Shown: piece after piece, positions 1-9,699 of the stretch
How the letters are laid out: every line of letters begins with the position of its first letter
How positions within the stretch are numbered: the first letter of the stretch is position 1
NCBI GenBank assembly: GCA_002914805.1
Contig: JXTB01000150.1
Coordinates: 340,105-404,104, forward strand
Length of the DNA: 64,000 nucleotides
DNA from: Parasponia andersonii
Taxonomy: Eukaryota > Streptophyta > Magnoliopsida > Rosales > Cannabaceae
Direction: 5' to 3'
The notes under the pieces: model-generated
Told to the model about the DNA's origin: nothing
What the model saw: the letters and a program-made list of their open reading frames with translations, nothing else
Database searches by the model: none
Position numbers and translations under genes: made by a program

Positions 1-359
1 TGTCCCAAAAATGTCAATCAGGCCCAAATCAGTTCTATCCCTGTCTTTTTCTTTAAAATTTTACGAGAAAGTGAATCAAAAGAGGACTTTGAAGTGGTTT
101 TTCTGTCCTTATAATGAAGATATAAACCATTCAAAAGGCTATTTATCTAAAAATACCATGGCTTCTTGTACGGTTTTCTTGTTCGAACACCGATCAATCA
201 TGGTTAATATCAAACATGAGCCCACAATTGTGATAGAATCTAAAATGGAGAACCAATAAAATTTATCCGTGTATTGTGCATGGACTTTTTTTTTTATGGC
301 TATGTACGTACGTCGTTTTTCATGTGAACAAAGGAAAAACGTGATATTTTTATATAAAA
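1..359. other. intergenic, no gene seen
   Basis: AT-rich sequence with short runs of T and no recognisable gene, repeat or RNA. The only open frame is a short one without recognisable domains. Confidence 0.5.
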
Positions 360-1372
360 TAAAATTCTCGATCTTTAGCTGCCAAGTTTGACTATTGGAT
401 CTCTCCCGTGGTTGGTATGCAGCCTAAATCACAATTTTTTAATTGGATTTCAAGATATCATGCGTATTTTATCACAATTTTTTTTTAAGTGAGCTTAACT
501 AATGACCTCCATTTATTATAAATTAAAGGAAAATACTTATTATTATCTAATTCCCACCCTACCCGATTAAGAATAATAAGTTTTCACGCCTACTCCTGAT
601 GTGACTTGAATCTAGAACCAAGACCCTAGATAATGAGTATTCTTATCACTTGAGTCAACCCATTTCATATTTGTGAATATTAACCCTATATATAAATAAA
701 ACAACATCACTTTCATTACGTATTACGTATATACATGTCCATGATTAGCGAAAATTTTGTAGTATGGTGCATGGACATACACTTGCACATGCGCGCATTT
801 ATATATATAATCATTATTCGTATATTTTTTTAACAAAAGTTTTTTTTATGTGATGGCATGCATGTATTACAATATAATAAATAGCTTGAGATGGCTAGAG
901 AAATTGTCACTCAACCAGTTATTATATTCTGAAGATGGAGTGCTGCAAAACTATGTACGTACCGAGGGATATTCTTAAACATATGAATTAAACTCAAACA
1001 GCTTCCTATTTATATAAGGATTTAATTTTTTTGGAAGTTGATAATTTAACTTGTACATGGGGTATTTATCAAAGTAGAGAGTCCAAGTCCAAAACCCTAT
1101 AAACACAGTCTAACAACTCTACAAAATGAACAAAATCGAGGATAAGTACGAAAAAAATTAAATTAAGCTTTCACATGTGAACGATGCCACTAATTAAATA
1201 ATATGTACGGCAAGCATGTGATGATTTCCCCTGCCATCACTACCACAAGCTTCCGCTTTTGCCAATAAAATAAAACTATGTAATTAATTAGTACTAGCAG
1301 CTTAGTACAGTACTCCACTCCATCACAATTATTGCCCGCAAATTAAACCGGTCTAACGAAAGACGTGAAATC
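360..1372 (+). repeat. upstream block shared by RNase copies 1 and 2 (copy 1 side)
   Basis: Several stretches match, in the same order, the sequence upstream of RNase copy 2 at 15375-16741. One is the CCAAGT...TCTCTCCC...GGTTGGT stretch near 385-417. Others are the TAATAA(AT)AGCTTGAGATG stretch near 877-895, the CACATGTGAACGATGCCA stretch near 1170, and the CACAAGCTTCC stretch just before the gene. The TATA region of copy 2 (CTATAAAAC) is here degraded to an AATAAAATAAAAC-like string near 1264-1275. The duplication that made copies 1 and 2 therefore included roughly 1 kb of promoter. Confidence 0.65.
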
Positions 1373-2415
1373 ATGAAGACCCATAATTCTGCTTTGATCA
1401 AGATTTTAGTGTTTAGTTATCTCTCTGTCCTCTGTGTTTCGCAGGGTTTCGATTTCTTCTACTTTGTTCAACAGGTTTATTGCGCTTGATTCATTTCATT
1501 TTTCAAACTTTTTTGTTAATTCAAAGTTTTAATTAACAATATTTTAAAATTAAAGGGTTTTTTAGGTTTTTTAATTTTCTTCTTTAAAATTGACCTAGTG
1601 GCCAGGTTCATTATGTGACACAACAAGAAGTTGTTGCTATCCGACGAAAGGAAAGCCCCCAGTAGATTTTGGCATTCATGGGCTTTGGCCAACTTTCAAC
1701 AATGCCTCCTACCCTTCAAACTGCAATGACAATAACCCGTATGATCAATCTCGGGTACTAGCTTCAAGCTAGTTAAAATTATAGTAAATAGTTAACTATA
1801 TGGTCTATATATTAGTCATAGACATCAATATATATATATGACGTTGTTCCACGTTAAGTAATTTTTCCAAATTATCTTTATGGCATGGCAAAGGGCCTTC
1901 TGGAGAACGAATGGTCAACTCTAGCTTGCCCAAGAAACAACGGAACAAAGTTCTGAGCACACGAGTGGAACGAAAAATGGCACTTGTTCTGAGTCTGTTC
2001 TTGACCAACATGGCTTTTCAAGCAAATCTTAACCTTAAAAAGAAAGCAAATCCACTCCAAGCTCTGAAAAAAGCAGGTAATTAATGATACATACATATTT
2101 ATAGTAGATGTACCGTTCATTACAATTGTATCAAATTGATTATAGTGAAGTAAAAAAAATAATTAATTTATTTGGCAAAAAAACGTTACAGGGATACAGC
2201 CAAATGGAAAATTTTACAGTGTAGGAAGAATTAAGGAAGCTATATAGAAAGGAATCGGGTACACTCCCGGGGTAACTTGCAATGTGGATCCATCGCGCAA
2301 CAGCCAGCTTCACGAGATTTACTTGTGTGTCGACGTTTCGGGTTCAAACCTCGTTGAATGTCCTGTTTTCCCAAGAGGAAAATGTGCTTCAAGGGTTGAG
2401 TTCCCTTCTTTCTAA
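1373..2415 (+). pseudogene. RNase T2 (S-like, class I) copy 1, pseudogene
   Basis: This is a broken relative of secreted RNase T2 enzymes of the RNS1 / RNase LE type. Exon 1 (1373-1474) encodes a signal peptide followed by the family start FDFFYFVQQ. Exon 2 (1599-1754) is intact, with WPG, the CX5CC cysteines and the first catalytic motif FGIHGLWP. Exon 3 (about 1889-2076) has lost its 5' end and splice acceptor. Its second catalytic region has TGG changed to TGA at 1954-1956, then a one-base insertion and, further on, a two-base deletion relative to copy 2. Exon 4 (2192-2415) keeps the exact family length of 224 nt and the natural stop, but has a premature TAG at 2245-2247. Three of the four exons keep usable splice signals. 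With two stops, two frameshifts and a missing acceptor it cannot make an active RNase; the catalytic HEW..HG motif lies downstream of the first stop. It is closer to copy 2 than to copy 3. Confidence 0.93.
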
Positions 2416-2615
2416 ACATTGTGAAGAATTATAATCCCACATTTGGAAGATTAAAATTTCCAATAAATAAATTCACTACTAAATTTGATTGAGTTACTAG
2501 CTGGCAACTTGGAATAATATTTAACTTAGTAAAACATTTAAAATGTGTACTATGTCCTACTTTTGTGATCCTGAAACAGAAGTAAATCGATGTCAAGTTA
2601 AATTACATTTAGTAA

Positions 2616-2700
2616 AATTATTACTAAAATACCATCTATTTTAAAAAATTGTGAAAAAAAAATTATGTTTTCAGAAATTCAAAATGAGCACTTTCTATTC
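2616..2700. repeat. left terminal inverted repeat (outer foldback family)
   Basis: The sequence around TTACTAAAATACC ... TTATGTTTTCAGAAATTC is the approximate reverse complement of 5795-5875. It belongs to the same family as the arms of the foldback element at 5063-5781. It may mark the left end of an older element into which the LTR-like sequence and the inner foldback element later inserted. Confidence 0.55.
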
Positions 2701-3339
2701 AAGGACATTATTGTAAAACCTCTTAATTTATATAAGGATAAAGTGGTCTTTTGATCCAAATTTTATTAAAAAAAATGTAAAAATAAAAAATAAAAAAAAA
2801 ATTGAATATGGACGGAATTTTGGTCAAGATACATTTGGAAAAAGTGTGAAGAATTTTTAAAATGAGGAGTCAAAATGTAATTAATTAAGGGTATAGGTGC
2901 AAATAGACAAAACAGTGCCTTTTTGTCTCTGGTGTTGACACATGGCAAATAGTTCTAAAAATTGCCCATAAGTTCGTGCATTTTTCTCTCTTCTCCCTCG
3001 AAAGCCCCCGAAGTGCCAAAGTTATCGAAGCTCATGCCGTCAAATGCCCACTGTCACACTGTCGGTTTTCGGCCATATGTGCCAGCTTGCATCGTTCGTC
3101 ACTGCTGGTAGCCAGAGCAGGATGCTTCCGAGAACTGCACCACCGACACTGTTTTTCTAGGCAAAAGTTGTTGTCTGACCACCAACTCCCTCACCGCTGG
3201 CACATGGACCCTTATCTTGAGTTCACTGATCTTCTCCAACTGGCCATCCTTTTCAGCTCACCGTTAGTGAGTCTTTTTTGGTTTCGGTCATTTTTTAAGT
3301 TAAATCTGGTATTTTTCTAATTAATTTTGTAAAGTAATT
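2701..3339. other. unassigned, with a GC-richer patch
   Basis: Contains poly-A stretches and then a noticeably GC-richer patch at about 2976-3290. A 114-codon open frame starting at 2976 runs through it, but its translation has no recognisable domain. It probably belongs to a retrotransposon together with the LTR-like sequence that follows. Confidence 0.4.
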
Positions 3340-5062
3340 ATTTTAGCCATAAAATGTATACTATGTTAAAAGAAGAGATTGAGATAAGAATAAGTATAAA
3401 TTCATAGTGTCAAAACAGTATCTTGAGAGATGTTAATTATCGAATTGAAAAAGAGAACATTTTTCTAAATATTTCAAAAAATGATATTTTTTTAATTTTT
3501 TGAGTAGAGGCCTGTTTAAGGCTCAGGACTTCGAAATGAAATTCAAACCTTAAATTTAGATTTAGTGAGGTCGAAAGGCGAACTTTGATATAAAATATCA
3601 CTATATTTCAAAGTGGGATGAATTTTGAGATACGAAACTCGGGATTTGCCTCGTTTTGCTTGCCACGGGTTAGGTCTCGTTTCAGAATCCAAATTTAGCA
3701 AATTATATATCTAACTTTGCTATTTTGGGTCTTAGGAATTCAGTGGTAGTCCTTTCATAGTCTGAAGTTCTGTTTGAAAATTGAATTTTTAAACCAAGGG
3801 ATCAAATGTTTGAAAACAACATTGGACCCTATGAACGACACCCAAATGATGTCACTTTCTCTATAGCGTCGTAATGATATTTGGATATGTAATTGAGGTA
3901 GAGAATCGATTATTTGATTCTAAAATTAATTTAATTTATGAATTTGACATATTTTTAATAAATATAGAATTTCGTGAAATAATTTATAAAAATTGTGCTC
4001 ATATTTATTTTTGAAATGATTTGATATATGAACTACCTAGGAGACACATCACACTAGTTGGTATGTCATATATACTGTTTTGAACTATTTTCTACGCGAT
4101 AGTGGATTTTTGGGTTTTGATAAAAAAACGGCCTTTATATTGTCGAAATTTTTATAAAATCCAAAATGATTTGAGAACTCAATTTTGAGGACTAAATATT
4201 GTTTGATTAAAGAATATTATATGGTTATGTTGTAGAAATAGTGCATATCACTATCCTGTCATTCATATAGCATTTATATGCATTCACATATTTACGCTGT
4301 TGTCGGACTTATGGTACCCCACGTTAGGTGCTTGGACTTACAGTTACATTTTTAGGTAGCTCGGACTTACGGGTAATCCATTAAAGTACCTTAAATATCA
4401 TGATTACATATGTAGTTATATGTTGGCTTGAATATATATGTATTAGTTATGATAAATATTTTACAATGATTTGGAATATTTAAAACTATTGGACTATGAT
4501 TTCCACTTGAATTTTGTAAACTATTTTGAATGAACTACTAACTATATAGGATCTTCGACATGAGTATATTTCTTATGTATAAAAAGTTATAATCGATCTT
4601 CTGCTGAGCATTAGCTTACCCCTTTTTTTTCCTCTTAGGTGGCACTTAGTATGATCTGGATAGAGAGACTTAGAGCGAGGCATTGTAGGCTTACTAATTT
4701 GTTTATATTTTAGTAAATTCTTACAAAACTTGTAATGTATATAGACTTGAGTAGGAAATTGGATTTAACTACAACTTAATAAGCTTAATTGTAAGATTTA
4801 GACATGGTTTGTATTACTTATATCTTTATTTAGGTGTGAGATGATTACTAGATGCATGATTATTAAATAACTATTTTTATTACTGTCTATGTTTAATGAG
4901 TAATACATAACTGTGAGATTTTATTTCAATCAAATATTTTATCGAGGCGAGTTTGAAAAATTAAAGTTCCCGATCATTTTGAATTATTTTTAAAATATTT
5001 TTCGATATTTCTATTTTGTGAAATACCTATTCTGCCACTAACTCTGGCCTCGGGTCTTGACA
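3340..5062 (+). mobile_element. probable Ty3/gypsy LTR fragment
   Basis: Long non-coding sequence with the style of large plant gypsy LTRs: a ...GGACTTACGGGTAATCCATT... stretch near 4362, TTAGCTTACCCC near 4610, CTCTTAGGTGGCAC near 4635, and a 3' end ...GGTCTTGACA at 5062. No internal coding region adjoins it and I could not find the TG start or a matching target duplication, so it is either a solo or a truncated LTR. The assignment rests on resemblance to the general pattern only. Confidence 0.35.
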
Positions 5063-5781
5063 GTTATCATTAAAATACCATCTGTTTTAAAAAGTGTGAA
5101 AAAAATCTATCTATTATTAAAAATTCAAAATAAATACCTTTTATTTGAATTATCATATTATTTGCTACTTTGACTAGTCATAGGCTTAAAAAAGATTAGT
5201 AAAATTATTATTTTACTCTTTATTATATTAACTTAAAGTACACCCTACACTTGAAATTAAAGGGAGAGAGAACACATATGCCCTAAAACTTCTTAAAAAA
5301 AAAAAAAAAAAATCTCTTCCTTCCATAGTTTCTACACAAATCCAGCAAAGAAAAAAAATCTAAAATTTTTTAAAATTTTTGTCACTCTTAAAATTTTAAA
5401 AATTTTTAGATTTTTTTTCTCTAGATTTATGCTGCAACTATAGAGGGCAGAGATTTTTTTGTCACTTTCAAAATTTTCCAAAATTTAAGATTTTTTTTTT
5501 CTTTTTTTGATTTGTGTTGTAATTATGAAGGGAAGAGTTTTTCTGTTAAAAATTTTTAGACTATTTATATTCTCTCTCCCTTCATTTTCAAATATGTTTT
5601 ATGCTTTAAGTTAATATAACAAGGAGTAAAATATTAATTTTACTATTTTATTTTGAAGTCTTTCGCTAGTCAAATATAGCAAAAAATATGATAATTCAAA
5701 TAGAAGATGTTTATTTTGAATTTTTAGTAATACAAAGATTTTTTCATGCTTTTTTAAAATAGAGAGTATTTTAATTATTAT
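5063..5781. repeat. foldback element with ~330 bp inverted arms
   Basis: The first and last ~330 bases are reverse complements of each other almost throughout. Markers in order are TTATCATTAAAATAC, AAAAATTCAAAATAAA, TTTGAATTATCATAT, TTGACTAG, ATATTAACTTAAAG and GGGAGAGAGAA. The same strings appear inverted and in reverse order up to 5781. The two arms meet near 5420 around a TAGATTTATGCTGCAACTATAG stretch. No transposase is encoded, so this is a non-autonomous foldback-type or large-TIR MITE-like element. It lies directly against the end of the LTR-like sequence. Confidence 0.85.
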
Positions 5782-5794
5782 TTTCCTTACATAG

Positions 5795-5878
5795 AAGGTA
5801 TTTATTTTGAATTTCCGAAAACATAAATTTTTTTCATATTTTTTTTTAAATTAGTGAGTATTTTAGTGATAATTCTCC
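5795..5878. repeat. right terminal inverted repeat (outer foldback family)
   Basis: Reverse complement of the segment at 2616-2700; both share GTTTTCxGAAATTC and the ACTAAAATAC core. It lies directly after the inner foldback element, giving two nested ends side by side. Confidence 0.55.
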
Positions 5879-5914
5879 TTACATTTATGCATTCTTTTTC
5901 CTTTACAATTTTCT

Positions 5915-6150
5915 TTCCCAATCTAGTAGATTTTTTTTATTACCTATATATAAGTATTTTTTTTAGCCGTTAAATTATTATTTAATAGATATAATGATTT
6001 GAATAGTTTGAAAAAAGAAAAATAAATAATAAATACACACTATTTAATATTTTTCTCCCTCAATTTTTTTACACTATAAAAAGACATATAAGATGATTAT
6101 TAATTTAGTAAAATAATACCTATAGACAGGTAAATACTTATTGAGCATAC
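5915..6150 (+). mobile_element. MITE family M, copy G (diverged)
   Basis: Starts with CCAATCTAGTAGATTTTTTT and ends with an inverted version (ACCTATAGACAGGTAAATAC). The interior carries the family stretch around AGCCGTT and GATATAATGA. It is older and more diverged than the other copies. Confidence 0.6.
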
Positions 6151-6340
6151 ATACTTATAATTGTAAGATATGTATTATCCTCTCACGTAATCTTATTAAC
6201 CTTTACCACTTGCAACCTTTGATGGGTGGCGTAGAGGATTTTGGACCAATGAAATTGCACAATGAACTCTCTCGTGATGAGGAAAAGTTTTTATACCTCT
6301 TTGTAAAACTTTCTTAAAATTTATAGCTCTAACCCAAGCA

Positions 6341-6367
6341 TATATATATATATATATATATATATAT
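6341..6367. repeat. (TA)n microsatellite
   Basis: About 13 uninterrupted TA units directly before the MITE cluster. A partial MITE end (GGTTGTCAATTCAATAG) follows at about 6368-6384. Confidence 0.9.
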
Positions 6368-6398
6368 GGTTGTCAATTCAATAGAATATATATATATA

Positions 6399-6641
6399 TG
6401 GTTGTCAATTCAATAGGTAATTTTTTTTTTAACACATGAGTAGGTATTTTTTTTTAGTCCTTCGATCACCAACAGTGATCAAATAGCTATAATGAAGTAC
6501 ATGAAAAGACGTGCATCATTAATGTTTTTTCTCTCTCTTACTTTTTATAATAAAAAAATGTGCATGCTAAATTTTCATTGGCCAAATTGATACCTATGCA
6601 TAGGTAAAAAAAAAAAATACTTACTGGATTGGTGTCCTATA
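6399..6641 (+). mobile_element. MITE family M, copy A
   Basis: Non-autonomous element of about 240 bp. The left end GGTTGTCAATTCAATAGGTA is matched by the inverted right end TACTTACTGGATTGGTGTCC. The terminal repeats then continue as poly-T / ACCTATG...AGGTA on both sides. The interior contains GTGATCAAATAGCTATAATGAA and GAAAAGACGTGCATCATTAA. It has no coding capacity and sits between TA repeats, which fits insertion at TA. Confidence 0.85.
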
Positions 6642-6647
6642 TATATA

Positions 6648-6881
6648 TAGGTTGTCAATTCAGTAGATATTTTTTTTAACTTATATATAGGTATTTTTTT
6701 AACTATTGGATCATCATCTAACGATAATCCAACAATTATAATGAGGTGCATGAAAAGACGTACATTATTAATACTATTTTTCTCTCTTATTTTTTACAAT
6801 AAAAAATATACATAATAAATTTTTATTGAACAAAATGATACCTATATATAAGTTAAAAAAAATACCCCCTAGATTAGTGCA
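6648..6881 (+). mobile_element. MITE family M, copy B
   Basis: Directly follows copy A across a short TA run and has the same orientation and layout. The left end is GGTTGTCAATTCAGTAGATA, the interior has TATAATGAGGTGCATGAAAA, and the right end is CCTAGATTAGTGC. Confidence 0.85.
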
Positions 6882-6898
6882 TATATATATATATATAT

Positions 6899-7036
6899 AT
6901 AGGTACCAATCCAATAGATATTTTTATTTTTTATATACTTCATTATAATCATTGGATCACTATTAGATGGTAACGACTAAAAAAAAAATAACTACCCATA
7001 AATAAAAAAAAATAACTATTAAATTGGCAACCTATA
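6899..7036 (-). mobile_element. MITE family M, copy C (short, inverted)
   Basis: Both ends carry the family terminus (GGTACCAATCCAATAGATA and, inverted, TTAAATTGGCAACC). The ~95 bp interior is an internally deleted version in the opposite orientation to copies A and B: TTCATTATAATCATTGGATC is the reverse complement of the family core. Confidence 0.75.
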
Positions 7037-7983
7037 TATATATATATACACGTATATACTATGGTCAACTATTGTGAACACTCCATGGTTCTCTTCTAGT
7101 TAATAGCCTTTCTTGTCCTAATTTTTCCACTGCTTTTATCTGTCCTGATCGTGACGTTACCGCAAATGCAAAGCAGATCCGATAACTATGATGATTACAT
7201 GGGCTTCAAAATTATAAAATAACAAAAAGTGATACACCAAGTCAATCGAATATCATGTTACTATTAGTTGTAGATGGATCTCCATATAGCCATCTCGATT
7301 TAGCATATTCTTAAAAGAGTTTGACAATGAAAAAATATAGATTTATAATGTGAAAATGTATCATATAATGATCTTTGCATTTCATCTCTTTTTTTTTTCC
7401 CCGAAATTTCCTGGTTTTCTTGGAAATATGGGAAAACTCCTTATTTGATTTTTTATTATGAAAGCTTTGTAATTTAATTATTTTTAAAATTCAACCATCT
7501 ATATATAAGGAAAATCATAAATGAAAAATCTCAAAATTACCGTTTTCGAATTTGATTGGAAAATACTATATAGGCAATTCTAAACTCTAATATAAGTTTT
7601 AATCTATCATCCACTAAAGAAAATATTGTAATTCCACTTCAATTCCCACAGTTTAGTTGATGCGAGAGAGTCAAATTTTACCACTTGTCAAATTACAAGG
7701 TTTTAAAATTTTAAAAAAGAACAAGCTAAATTCGAGGGATTTTCTCATATTTTGTTTTTGGATTTCCTCAAAAAAGACGAAACACGACGGGTACATTCTC
7801 TCTTATTATATGTAAAACGTACTATCATTGGCTAAAGTTAATGAGGTCGGAATAAATTATAAGGCCAAAAATAAAAATAAAATAAGCATAACAAACCATA
7901 GGCGCACTACCAAACATTTTGAAGAGTTCACTGTGTGCTTAAGGACAACGAGCCACTAATGTTTAAACTCTTCAGTTAAAGTT
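7037..7983. other. intergenic, no gene seen
   Basis: AT-rich sequence between the MITE cluster and copia-1, without a recognisable gene, repeat or RNA. Confidence 0.5.
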
Positions 7984-7988
7984 ATATT

Positions 7989-8531
7989 TGTTCGGAAATT
8001 TAAAATTTTTTTATATGCATATGGGCCACATATTATGTTAATTGTGTTTGGCCATTTAATTTTGTGTAGACCCACTATATTGTGATCAAATAAAAGTTGG
8101 ACTTAGAGTATCTATTGAGTATGGATCAAAATATGGATACTCATTAGATATCCAATTAGGATTGATGAATATCTTAGTTAGGTTATCCACCCATAGTTAA
8201 ACTAGAGTTATAGTCCTCGTAACCAAAGAAAGATGTGCTCATCTTTTTTAGTCTTCATCTCTACCAAAGAAAGAACCCTCCATTAGAGCACCTCAAGCTT
8301 TAGTTGTGGAAGACTCTCAAAACCTATCAAGTGTTAAAGACTCTACTAATTTGCTTCCGCTTAAGGATTAAACTCCAAGTCCTCATCAAGATTAAGAGCT
8401 ATGGACAATGGCAAGTTCACTAAATTTAACATGTGTACCTAGCATGAATGATTTTATATTAAGGGTAGACATTTAATATTATTTATCTAATATGTGATAT
8501 AAATTATTTGTTATTTGATTTATTCCTAACA
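7989..8531 (+). repeat. copia-1 5' LTR
   Basis: Begins TGTTCGGAAA and ends ATTCCTAACA. It is colinear with 14195-14738 apart from scattered substitutions and small indels. Confidence 0.95.
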
Positions 8532-8533
8532 AG

Positions 8534-8547
8534 TTGTATCAAGAGCC
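8534..8547 (+). other. copia-1 primer binding site
   Basis: TTGTATCAAGAGCC lies just after the 5' LTR. It is a slightly altered form of the initiator-Met tRNA-complementary site (TGGTATCAGAGC) common in plant copia elements. Confidence 0.75.
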
Positions 8548-9699
8548 TTTATTCATGTTAGATATTTAGGTTTGAAGCATGCATGTTTTAGGTTTTCAAG
8601 TTTAGAACTGCATCTATTTGATTTCTTAAGTTTTGGAAAAACAATGTATGATTTGTGATTTAAGTGATTTTATTAAGATATATGATATATATATATATTT
8701 GTTTTTTTGAGACTTAAAATTGAGTTTTAGGTCATAAAGCATGTGATTAGAGGTTAAAAATCTTGGATTTAGAGGTTATTTGATTTATTTTTTGGGTTAA
8801 CTTTTTACAAAAAAAAAAATCTGCAGGCTGTGGTGCCATAGTGCCATATTGGTGGCACTACAGCACTACCCAACCTAAAAGGTGGCACCACAGCACCACT
8901 TTTGGGCACCGTAGCACCACCTCCGCTGCCACCATAGATTATTTTTTTATCTAATTTGAGATTTTGAGTCCCATTTTGGATAGAATTGAGTCAGTTTTTG
9001 ATCTAATTCAAGAAGTTCTAATCCAAAACTTGAAAAATTAAGTTCATTGTCTCAAATCCACTTAAGATAAACTTGTAATTATCCGTTGAAAACTCTATTT
9101 GATTTTAAGAGTTGATAAATTTCATAAACTCAATTAATTTTAGTTCATGCTTTTGAAAACTTTATTTGATTAAGTATTACGATTGTTTTCTATGTATATT
9201 TAGTCTTATATTATAGGAAAATTGAGTTGAAATAATATGTCGCCAAAGTAACCTTATTTGTGTAGGCTTATTTATTCTAGAATATAAAGATGTTGTGAGT
9301 TTATTGTTTATGCGGTTAATCACGGGCCTAAAGGAAGATGATTATTTGGCCGAATAACAAATACACTTGTGATGGAAAACATGTGATGATTGTCAAGTTT
9401 TCATGTAAATAATGGATCGGCCCAAAGGAAGATTTATTGTTTGATGGGATTTACTATCAATGTTTATTGTTGTACTTAAGAGTACTACTTACAAGTTAAT
9501 GAATTGATCCAAAGGAAGACTTATTAACGCTGTACTAGATATCTTGTAATAGAATAGCCCACATTTATACATTATGTCATGTTTTGCATATATTATTGAT
9601 TTGTATGCTTATATGTGACATTTTAATTATGAGCATGCTATTTATGATTTTATTTTTTCGTTCTCTGTTCAGTTTCTACTTCAAATATTTCTGTCAACT

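Noticed and set aside
2976-3320. 114-codon open frame in a GC-richer patch
   Set aside because: No recognisable domain, and it lies next to LTR-like sequence; the openness is explained by base composition.
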